Notes under the pieces: model-generated
What the model was told of the DNA's origin: nothing
The model's database searches: none
The model's input: the letters and a program-made list of their open reading frames with translations, nothing else
Source: Candidatus Aenigmatarchaeota archaeon
Lineage (GTDB): Archaea > Aenigmatarchaeota > Aenigmatarchaeia > QMZP01 > QMZT01
Reading direction: 5' to 3'
NCBI GenBank assembly: GCA_030634615.1
Contig: DAOWAL010000079.1
Span: 1 to 5,815 of the forward strand
Length of the DNA: 5,815 nt
Made by a program: the position numbers and the translations under genes
Part shown: one piece after another, positions 1 through 5,724 of the stretch
How positions within the stretch are numbered: position 1 is the first letter of the stretch
Layout of the letters: each line of letters begins with the position of its first letter

Positions 1-264
1 AAGCTGCTTTCTTGGTACTTCCTGAACAAGTTTTGGATTTGGATCTCCGTAAGCTTCGCTTGGTTTTAGTGTTACAGTTTTTTCCTCGCCTTTTTTCATG
101 CCAAGCACAGCGTTATCGAATCCTTTGACGACATTACCAGCACCTGCTTCGAATTCAAGAGGTTTGCCGTGTTTTTCAGAAGCATCAAAAACAGTTCCGT
201 CTTCGAGTTTACCTTCGTAATCTACTTTTATTTTGTCTCCTTTTTTAACAACCTTTTTCGTCAT
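1..264 (-). CDS. FKBP-type (SlyD-like) peptidyl-prolyl cis-trans isomerase, C-terminus beyond window
   Basis: The 88 visible residues match the N-terminal half of a short archaeal FKBP/SlyD-type prolyl isomerase, a cytoplasmic folding helper that catalyses cis-trans isomerisation of X-Pro bonds and often has chaperone activity. Visible family motifs are DYEGKLEDGTVFDAS (15-29), PLEFEAGAG (35-43), VVKGFDNAVLGMKKGEE (45-61) and the flap-entry segment EAYGDPNPKLVQEVP (70-84). In SlyD-type proteins that last segment leads into the insert-in-flap domain, which would lie outside the window, so whether it is present cannot be seen. The start at 264 is preferred: AAGGA (274-278) lies 9 bases upstream. 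An in-frame ATG at 273 abuts that site directly, which is too close. The gene is divergent from the PHP gene. There is no signal peptide, so it is likely cytosolic. The family call is firm; substrates are unknown. Confidence 0.93.
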   Translation of the reverse strand, partial: MTKKVVKKGDKIKVDYEGKLEDGTVFDASEKHGKPLEFEAGAGNVVKGFDNAVLGMKKGEEKTVTLKPSEAYGDPNPKLVQEVPRKQL

Positions 265-273
265 GTAAATCAT

Positions 274-278
274 TCCTT
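274..278 (-). promoter_or_regulatory. Ribosome-binding site deciding the FKBP start
   Basis: The minus strand reads AAGGA. It is 9 bases from the ATG at 264 and directly adjacent to the in-frame ATG at 273. Normal Shine-Dalgarno spacing therefore selects the start at 264. Confidence 0.55.
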
Positions 279-308
279 AAATATGTGTTTAGTGATTAAA
301 CCCTTTCC

Positions 309-316
309 TATATAAG
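309..316 (-). promoter_or_regulatory. TATA box for the FKBP gene
   Basis: The minus strand reads CTTATATA here, close to the archaeal TATA consensus. Transcription starting about 25 bases downstream would begin near 287. That leaves a leader of about 23 bases containing the AAGGA ribosome-binding site at 274-278 ahead of the ATG at 264. The TATATA core is self-complementary, so it could in principle also act on the plus strand. No start site has been measured; this is inferred from spacing. Confidence 0.55.
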
Positions 317-351
317 TGTTTGTCTAAACCATTGAAGAATTAGCATCAAGG

Positions 352-361
352 TAAATTATTA
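352..361 (+). promoter_or_regulatory. Possible TATA element for the PHP gene
   Basis: The AT-rich element TAAATTATTA would place a transcription start near 382. That gives a short leader holding GGAG (392-395) ahead of the ATG at 400. The match to the archaeal TATA consensus is only moderate. The TATATA core at 309-314 is an alternative with a longer leader. Confidence 0.35.
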
Positions 362-399
362 GATATTTGATTTTTGTCATTGGTTGTTTGTGGAGTGTA

Positions 400-1263
400 A
401 TGAGATTTAAAATTTTCTGTGCAATAACAAGTATGCGTATAAGTACATTGGGTAGGTATTCCGATTTAAAGAGCGGAAGGATTTCCGTCGAATACCCTTG
501 TGACAATTTTCAGAAGTGTTGTTTTCATGCGCATACCAAAGAGAACATGATAAAATATTCTCCTCAGGATTTGATACATGTTGCAAAAAAACAGGGATAT
601 GATGTACTGGCGATCACAGAGCACGGGGAAACGTATTTCCCTCAAAGTATTAGAAAAGAAGCGGCGAATTCGGGTATATTACTTCTTCCTGGAATAGAGG
701 CATACTTGGGCAGTGAAAGAGATCATGTTCTTGTGATAAACACGGATAAATATCCTGCAAAGAGTATAAAAGACATCAAAGACTTCAGAATATGGGCAGA
801 AAACGACTGTGACAGAGGGAATACTTTGATAGGAGCCCCACATCCTTATTATTATGATAAGTGTTGCATTGGCGACAAACTGGAAGAAAATATAGACCTT
901 TTCGATTTCATCGAATACTCTTTTTTCAGGTCATTCTTCCTTCCGACCGATCCGAACGAACCGGCTCTGGAAATAGCAGAAAAATATAACAAACCAATAC
1001 TGGGTACAGGAGACATACACAGACTCTGGCAGTTTGGATCGACATATTCGGTTGTAAAGGCTAAAAAAAATCCATATGATGTTGTCTCTGTTATTAAAAA
1101 CAGCGGCTTCGGTGATTGTTGCATAGAGGAACATTTTAAAAACGAAAACAATCTGGAAAAGAATATCACAACAAAAACAAGAAGGCTAACAGCCATGGAG
1201 TTTGCGGGAATAATGAAAGAAGTTATAATCGGAAAATTTTCAAGAAATTTCAAAAAATCCTAA
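400..1263 (+). CDS. PHP-domain metal-dependent phosphoesterase
   Basis: This is a 287-residue protein with a polymerase-and-histidinol-phosphatase (PHP) domain, a trinuclear-metal phosphoesterase fold. The expected metal ligands are all visible: HxH in FHAHT (H43, H45), the second motif ITEHGE (E74, H75), PGIEAY (E100) followed by H109, APHP (H148), and the final DxH in GTGDIHR (D205, H207). Stand-alone PHP proteins hydrolyse phosphoesters ranging from histidinol phosphate to nucleotides and RNA 5' ends; the substrate here cannot be read. No polymerase or other fused domain is present. The roughly 40 residues before the HxH motif are not recognisable. The ATG at 400 is chosen because GGAG lies 4 bases upstream. 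A TTG at 367 and an ATG at 433 are also in frame, and 433 would still keep every motif. Three Cys-Cys pairs (40-41, 155-156, 240-241) are unusual. The gene converges on mcm, and the two stop codons overlap. Confidence 0.85.
   Translation: MRFKIFCAITSMRISTLGRYSDLKSGRISVEYPCDNFQKCCFHAHTKENMIKYSPQDLIHVAKKQGYDVLAITEHGETYFPQSIRKEAANSGILLLPGIEAYLGSERDHVLVINTDKYPAKSIKDIKDFRIWAENDCDRGNTLIGAPHPYYYDKCCIGDKLEENIDLFDFIEYSFFRSFFLPTDPNEPALEIAEKYNKPILGTGDIHRLWQFGSTYSVVKAKKNPYDVVSVIKNSGFGDCCIEEHFKNENNLEKNITTKTRRLTAMEFAGIMKEVIIGKFSRNFKKS
1252..1257 (-). terminator. Possible oligo-T termination signal after mcm
   Basis: Immediately after the mcm stop codon the minus strand has six consecutive T residues, with further T-rich sequence beyond. 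Archaeal RNA polymerase can terminate on oligo-T without a hairpin. The tract lies inside the 3' end of the converging PHP gene and also encodes its Lys residues, so it may be coincidental. Confidence 0.3.
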
Positions 1264-4200
1264 ACCTTCTGTATGTAACCTGGGTTAGGTTCGAAAAGTA
1301 GACCTTCTCTTTTTAGTTTTTCTATTATCTCGTCAAGATTTTCTATCTCTTCTTTCTTTGCTTCTCTGTGAAGATCAGAAACAGATATTTCCTTTGTCTT
1401 TTCTGATAGTGTGTTTATAATGTCCATTACGGTTCTTATCTTGGATCTTTCGCTCGATGTCACGCTTGCGCCTTCTGCCCTGTCTATGTCTATTTCGCCT
1501 GTTTCAGTATCAAGTCCAAGCTGGCGAAGAGAGAATCTCATGAGTCTTATTGCCCTTTGGGCGTCTTCCCTTCTTACAATATCACTAAGTTGTATCCTTG
1601 CGGATGATTCTGAAAGACGGATAAGAGCTTCAAACTGCCTGAGCGTAATTGGAATTGCTCCACCGCTTTCTGCTTTTTTTCGTGTGTTTATGTAGAATTT
1701 TCTGAATGTTTTTCCTGCTTCCTCTGTCATCTGAGGTTCGCAGTTTTTCTTGCAGTATGCTATATATTTTCTTATCAATGCTCGATCAATTATGGGTTCT
1801 GACGCTTCATAGTTTCCTTGTCTTGCCTTTAAGATATGATCAACTATTTTTTTGTCAATATCATGATTTGGAATATCCCTCAGAGCGAATTTGAGATCGA
1901 ACCTTGAAAGCAATGTGTCTGGAATTGTTATCTGTTTTGCAATTGGCATGTATGGATCAAACCTAGAAAACTTTGGGTTACCGCCTGCTAAAACAGATGT
2001 TTGTGCAGGAAGTGTTGCAACAATAGATGCTTTGGCAATGGAAATGCTTCCCTGTTCAAGTGCTTCGTGCATTGCTACCTGATCTTCCATTGACATTTTT
2101 TCAAACTCGTCTATAGCAAGTAGTCCGCCATTTGTTAAAACAAGTGCGCCTGCTTCAAGAACCCATCCGCCCATGAACAGTTCATCTTTTGTTACAGTGG
2201 CGGTGTTGTGTACTATTATGTCGTTTGCTATGAAATTATGTTCACCATCAACAGTTAAGTCATATACCCATTCTTCCTTTACATTGCTTTTTTCAGTGAC
2301 CCTATCCCAGAATATGTCCGATTTTGCTATTTTTTCCAAAAAGTCAAAATATTCATGTTTTCCCTCTTTTCTAAGACATGTTACAAATTTGAGCAATTGC
2401 TCTCGGGAAAACTTTCTTCTTCCGTGTTCATATGATCTTAGTGTATACAGTGAATCATTGTTTTTTATCTTTATACCAAGCGATTTTCTCACTTCGCCTA
2501 GTTTGTTTCCCACATTAGGTATTATGTCAATATTGGTGTTTGGTTTCAATTTCTTTTTCAATATATCATTCATTTTTTTACTTTTTTCATGTGTAAATCC
2601 TATTTTTTCGCTGAAATTTATCAGATTTGGCTGACCTCTTATCAATATTACATATTTTTTCTTTTTTCCACAATAACCAGTTTTACTTGGGTTTCTTTCC
2701 CTCATTTTTGAAAGTATTTTAAATCTAAGTAATGATGTTTGTATCTGCTTTGCGAGAATTTTGCTTGTTGTCGTGTATTCAATATAACTGCCATTACCCT
2801 TTTCTACTGGTCCACCATCACAGTTGAAAAGTCCTGAAAGGAATTCTGAAAGTAATTCATCGGACTTCATAACATCGTCTGGTATTACAATCTTATCGCA
2901 TTTTATACCTCTTGGTATACCGATTGCATCAAGCTGATCGCAAAGTGATTTTGATGCCACACGAACGCATGGTATTCTTTCATTTTGGTAGTATTTTCTT
3001 GGATTGAAACCAAGCGATGTGCTTAGGTGTGTAAAATCATTAAGATATTTTTCATTTGTGTTGTGGAATCTTACTTCCCTTTTGCCGACGTCTCCGTCTC
3101 CTGCAATCATTCCGGAAAATCTTGCAAATTCCGGTTTCATATCAACAGGTAAATGATTAAGCGGTATTGTTCTTGCAAGGGCTATGTGATCATCGGTTGT
3201 TATATTGTTTGCCATTTCCCATGTAAGCTCACCGTTTCTAACTATAAGCAATGGATTTTCCTTTGTTACCTTTATCTCTCTTCCTGTACTTGTTTTGATC
3301 TTTGTAATTTTTCCTCTTGGTTTTAGTTTGAAAAAACTTGTTGCTCTTTTCTTTTTTATTTTCAGATTATCCGGATCAAGGCATACTATTTCAACATCAC
3401 CTTTTTTTGAAATCCATCCTTCCTTTATTTTCTTTTTCTCTTTACTAAGTGCTTCTTCGACTATGTCTCCTATCTTTTTTATTTCACCATGCGCTGTTGG
3501 CACAAGTGTATCGTATGACATACATAATCCTGCGCCTGTTACGCCCTTTCCACTCACATATTTCCCGCGAGGAATAATCTCGGGTACGAGTTTAATGAGC
3601 TGGGATTTACCTGATGCCGGATCACCGATTATTAAAATATGTATATTACCCCTGTACTTTGTCCCGTCTCTCATGTTTCTTGGAACACCGCCGAATATCT
3701 GGAGTATTATTGATTCTTTTATCTCCCTCAGACCGTAAAGTGACGGTGCCATTGAATCTATAAGTTTTTCGTATATCAATGGATCTTTTGCCATTTCTTT
3801 TATTTCAGCTTCGTCTTCCTTTGTTATTTCAAGATGTCTCCATCCTATTTCTGTAAGTTCAAAATAATTAGTATCAAAGTAAAAATCAAGTTTTGTTGAG
3901 TTGTATTTGCCTTTTGGTATTTCTCTTAGAATACCCGACATTCTTATTCTGTTGCCCGGGTCCGAGTTTCTCCTCCCTTCAGGTGAAACAAGATCATCAG
4001 TTAACAATATGTTAAGCTGTGATGGTCTATCACCTTCGGTTAGCTCAAACGGTTCTTCAATGGTTGCCCATCTTGTGTCGACAAGTTTTTTCCCTATTTG
4101 CTTTAGGTTTTGCCTGTTGCCGCATTTCTTGCACTGAAAGGGTTTGAATATTATATTAAAACTTCTTGGCTGGTGTATGAGCTCACTGCAGTCAGGACAC

Positions 4201-4574
4201 TCCCATGTAGTTTCTATTATTTCTGGTCGTATCTCGCTTGCTCTTCTCACAGTACCTTCAATACACATGAATTTGCCAATATTTCTTGAACGTAAATCAC
4301 GTATGTTTACGAGATCCTGATCTTTAATTTTTATTTTAACAGGGTTCGGGAGTTCTATTTGTTCAAGTGAATTTTTGCCTATATCAAAAAACTCTTCTGG
4401 CTTATTTACCAGAAGGTCAGCTAAATCAGAATCAAATTTATCCATTTTCTTGAAATTAATGACGAGCGGTTTTCCACGGTTTGATGCCTTAGTAAGTTCT
4501 TTTTTATAGACTTTATCAATAAAACTGTTAAACTTAGATACCAATTGCTCACGAGTTACTTTTTCTTTTGACAT
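1260..4574 (-). CDS. mcm: MCM replicative DNA helicase, intein-containing precursor
   Basis: This 1104-residue precursor should yield a 664-residue MCM after removal of the intein (residues 351-790). MCM is the hexameric 3'-5' helicase that unwinds DNA at archaeal replication forks. The N-terminal domain (about 1-250) includes a zinc ribbon with C126, C129, C148 and C151. The AAA+ core shows Walker A GDPASGKSQ (317-325), the conserved GKGVTGAGL segment (342-350) where the intein sits, and, after the intein, the helix-2-insert region GGWVLEAGALVL (802-813). It continues with Walker B LLAIDEF (818-824), sensor-1 N866 in GGNP, and the arginine finger R891 in LLSRFD. A C-terminal winged-helix region (about 1040-1104) ends in NPGYIQKV. 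The ATG at 4574 matches a normal MCM N-terminus; no strong ribosome-binding site is seen. A 45-base gap separates it from the upstream tdh gene. The host protein has all catalytic residues, so it is presumably functional once spliced. Confidence 0.98.
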   Translation of the reverse strand: MSKEKVTREQLVSKFNSFIDKVYKKELTKASNRGKPLVINFKKMDKFDSDLADLLVNKPEEFFDIGKNSLEQIELPNPVKIKIKDQDLVNIRDLRSRNIGKFMCIEGTVRRASEIRPEIIETTWECPDCSELIHQPRSFNIIFKPFQCKKCGNRQNLKQIGKKLVDTRWATIEEPFELTEGDRPSQLNILLTDDLVSPEGRRNSDPGNRIRMSGILREIPKGKYNSTKLDFYFDTNYFELTEIGWRHLEITKEDEAEIKEMAKDPLIYEKLIDSMAPSLYGLREIKESIILQIFGGVPRNMRDGTKYRGNIHILIIGDPASGKSQLIKLVPEIIPRGKYVSGKGVTGAGLCMSYDTLVPTAHGEIKKIGDIVEEALSKEKKKIKEGWISKKGDVEIVCLDPDNLKIKKKRATSFFKLKPRGKITKIKTSTGREIKVTKENPLLIVRNGELTWEMANNITTDDHIALARTIPLNHLPVDMKPEFARFSGMIAGDGDVGKREVRFHNTNEKYLNDFTHLSTSLGFNPRKYYQNERIPCVRVASKSLCDQLDAIGIPRGIKCDKIVIPDDVMKSDELLSEFLSGLFNCDGGPVEKGNGSYIEYTTTSKILAKQIQTSLLRFKILSKMRERNPSKTGYCGKKKKYVILIRGQPNLINFSEKIGFTHEKSKKMNDILKKKLKPNTNIDIIPNVGNKLGEVRKSLGIKIKNNDSLYTLRSYEHGRRKFSREQLLKFVTCLRKEGKHEYFDFLEKIAKSDIFWDRVTEKSNVKEEWVYDLTVDGEHNFIANDIIVHNTATVTKDELFMGGWVLEAGALVLTNGGLLAIDEFEKMSMEDQVAMHEALEQGSISIAKASIVATLPAQTSVLAGGNPKFSRFDPYMPIAKQITIPDTLLSRFDLKFALRDIPNHDIDKKIVDHILKARQGNYEASEPIIDRALIRKYIAYCKKNCEPQMTEEAGKTFRKFYINTRKKAESGGAIPITLRQFEALIRLSESSARIQLSDIVRREDAQRAIRLMRFSLRQLGLDTETGEIDIDRAEGASVTSSERSKIRTVMDIINTLSEKTKEISVSDLHREAKKEEIENLDEIIEKLKREGLLFEPNPGYIQKV
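2205..3524 (-). mobile_element. Intein with LAGLIDADG homing endonuclease, inserted in mcm
   Basis: This is an in-frame 440-residue intein, residues 351-790 of the precursor. The insertion lies between L350 and T791, splitting the conserved MCM segment GKGVTGAGL/TATV. Splicing blocks: block A begins C351 (CMSYDTLVPT); block B is GREIKVTKENPLLIV (431-445); block F is VYDLTVDGEHNFIAND (770-785); block G is IIVHN (786-790) with H789, N790 and T791 as the +1 nucleophile. Endonuclease blocks: the first LAGLIDADG-type helix FSGMIAGDGDV (486-496) with D493; block D near IVIPDDV (562-568); the second helix FLSGLFNCDGGP (578-589) with D586; and a block H-like helix at 605-620. Both catalytic Asp residues are kept, so homing activity is plausible. 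Block B has N440 instead of the usual His. Residues about 684-735 resemble a helix-turn-helix. Boundaries are supported by exact C1 and HN/T junctions and by host continuity on both sides. Confidence 0.96.
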
Positions 4575-4594
4575 AGCGACCCAGCCCTAAAGAG

Positions 4595-4604
4595 AGTATA
4601 GAAG
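4595..4604 (-). promoter_or_regulatory. Possible TATA box giving a near-leaderless mcm transcript
   Basis: The minus strand reads TTCTATACTC. Its TATA core lies about 24 bases from the A of the mcm ATG at 4574, so initiation at the usual archaeal distance would fall at or very near the start codon. This fits the lack of a clear Shine-Dalgarno motif before the ATG. Read-through from tdh is an alternative source of mRNA. Confidence 0.4.
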
Positions 4605-4619
4605 AATTGGCTTTTAACT

Positions 4620-5582
4620 TTAAAAGGGTTTTTCTATCCCAAGTTTTGCGCTGAGCCTTTCTATCATGTCCACAGTCATTTCGGAAAGGCCGAATTCATG
4701 CTCCCATCCCCAGTCTTTTCTTGCCTCTGAATCATCGATTACCTTTGGCCACGAATCAGCGATTTTCTGTCTATCGTCCGGTTCATAAGAAATCTCGAAT
4801 TCGGGAATGTGCTTCTTTATCTCTTCAGTGATTTCTTTTGGGGAAAAACTCACTGCAGTATGGTTGTAGCTCAGCCTGCATTTTATATCCGAAGGATCTG
4901 CTTCCATGATGTTTATCGTTCCCTTTATCGCATCAGGCATGTACATCATGGGAAGGGTAGAATCTTCCCTGAGGTAGCATGTGTATCTCTTGTTTTTCAA
5001 AGCCTCATAGAATATCGCAACCGAATAGTCTGTTGTCCCTCCGCCTGGAAGAGCCTTGTAGCTTATGACACCGGGATAACGAAGGCTTCTAACGTCAACA
5101 CCATATTTGCTGAAATAATACTGGCATAAGAGTTCGCCCGCATACTTCGTAACCCCATACATTGTATTCGGATCCATAACAGTCAATTGGGGTGTGTTTT
5201 CCCTTGGGGTGTTCGGACCGAAGGCAGCGATCGAACTGGGCCAGAAAACCCTTTCGATATTATGATCCCTTGCCAGGTCAAGAACGTTTTTGAGTCCTTC
5301 CATGTTCACTTTCCACGCCAGCTCGGGGTTCTTTTCCCCTGTTGCTGAAAGCACACCAACAAGGTGATATATTACGTTAACATCGTTTTCCTTTATGACG
5401 TTTTCCACTGCTGACTTATTCGTGACATCAACAGTTATAACAGGACCCTGCTTTAGCTCTTCTCCCGGAGGAGTCCTGTGAACCCCCGCGATAACATTTT
5501 CGTTCCCGTGCTTCTCCCTTAGAGCAGGCACAAGATCAGATCCTATCTGACCTACAGAACCAGTAACCAAAATTTTACCCAT
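4620..5582 (-). CDS. tdh: L-threonine 3-dehydrogenase, SDR (epimerase-like) type
   Basis: This 320-residue extended short-chain dehydrogenase converts L-threonine to 2-amino-3-oxobutanoate with reduction of NAD(P), the first step of threonine breakdown to glycine and acetyl-CoA. The nucleotide-binding motif is TGSVGQIG (7-14). The catalytic part is PSSIAAFGP (115-123) followed by YxxxK at Y142-K146 in MYGVTKYAGELL. SLRYPGVISYKALPGGGTTDY (start 166), LPMMYMPDAI (210-219), RQKIADSWP (271-279) and DDSEARKDWGW (283-293) are hallmarks that separate this family from ordinary UDP-sugar epimerases. The ATG at 5582 is chosen: GAGGT (5591-5595) sits 8 bases upstream and the protein then opens at the usual GKILVTG. 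A TTG at 5597 would add five residues. The segment after beta-2, VIAGVHRTPP (31-40), lacks the acidic residue typical of NAD-specific enzymes. The usual partner, 2-amino-3-ketobutyrate CoA ligase, is not in the window. Confidence 0.92.
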   Translation of the reverse strand: MGKILVTGSVGQIGSDLVPALREKHGNENVIAGVHRTPPGEELKQGPVITVDVTNKSAVENVIKENDVNVIYHLVGVLSATGEKNPELAWKVNMEGLKNVLDLARDHNIERVFWPSSIAAFGPNTPRENTPQLTVMDPNTMYGVTKYAGELLCQYYFSKYGVDVRSLRYPGVISYKALPGGGTTDYSVAIFYEALKNKRYTCYLREDSTLPMMYMPDAIKGTINIMEADPSDIKCRLSYNHTAVSFSPKEITEEIKKHIPEFEISYEPDDRQKIADSWPKVIDDSEARKDWGWEHEFGLSEMTVDMIERLSAKLGIEKPF

Positions 5583-5590
5583 ATACACCA

Positions 5591-5595
5591 ACCTC
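5591..5595 (-). promoter_or_regulatory. Ribosome-binding site for tdh
   Basis: The minus strand reads GAGGT, 8 bases before the ATG at 5582. It lies inside the five extra codons implied by the alternative TTG start at 5597, which argues for the ATG. Its presence implies the mRNA extends upstream, towards or through the tRNA. Confidence 0.6.
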
Positions 5596-5606
5596 AAATT
5601 TCTATA

Positions 5607-5679
5607 TGGGCCGAGCCAGATTTGAACTGGCGACCTTCGCCTTGTAAGGGCGACGTCATAACCCCTAGACTACCGGCCC
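5607..5679 (-). tRNA. tRNA-Val (anticodon UAC)
   Basis: The 73-base gene folds into a full cloverleaf. The acceptor stem GGGCCGG pairs with UCGGCCC (one G-U pair), and the discriminator is A at 5607. The D arm is GUCU...GAC with loop AGGGGUUAU. The anticodon stem UCGCC/GGCGA holds loop CUUACAA, with the anticodon UAC at 5644-5646. The variable region is 5 bases, and the T stem GCCAG/CUGGC closes loop UUCAAAU. The UAC anticodon reads valine GUA codons, and GUG by wobble. The CCA end is not encoded (ATA follows the acceptor stem), so a CCA-adding enzyme is needed. There is no intron. Confidence 0.97.
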
Positions 5680-5702
5680 ATTATCCTTAATATAGATAAT
5701 TG

Positions 5703-5710
5703 ATATTTAA
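5703..5710 (-). promoter_or_regulatory. TATA box for tRNA-Val
   Basis: The minus strand reads TTAAATAT, centred about 27 bases upstream of the first tRNA base at 5679. That is the expected archaeal TATA distance for a transcript starting at or just before the tRNA 5' end. A second AT-rich element at 5689-5696 is too close and would start inside the tRNA. Confidence 0.5.
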
Positions 5711-5724
5711 GTTGTTTTCTGTTC

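Noticed and set aside
367..399. TTG start extending the PHP protein by 11 residues
   Set aside because: The extension is hydrophobic and has no ribosome-binding site. The GGAG at 392-395 favours the ATG at 400. The ATG at 433 remains possible.
324..506. Minus-strand 60-codon open frame across the PHP promoter and 5' end
   Set aside because: It covers the promoter region and the start of the PHP gene, shows no recognisable motif and is short enough for chance in AT-rich DNA.
852..1253. Minus-strand open frame of 133 codons opposite the PHP gene
   Set aside because: The plus strand carries all the PHP metal-ligand motifs, and this frame shows no family features.
2173..2634. Plus-strand open frame of 153 codons antisense to the intein
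   Set aside because: It is Phe/Ser/Leu-rich because it is the complement of Lys-rich intein codons. The opposite strand has clear intein blocks, so this is a shadow.
3205..3738. Plus-strand open frame of 177 codons antisense to the mcm/intein junction
   Set aside because: Hydrophobic composition comes from complementing AAA/AAG codons. There is no recognisable motif, and the opposite strand is firmly coding.
5583..5597. TTG start extending threonine dehydrogenase by five residues
   Set aside because: The extra codons contain the GAGGT ribosome-binding site for the ATG at 5582, and family members begin just before the GxxGxxG motif.
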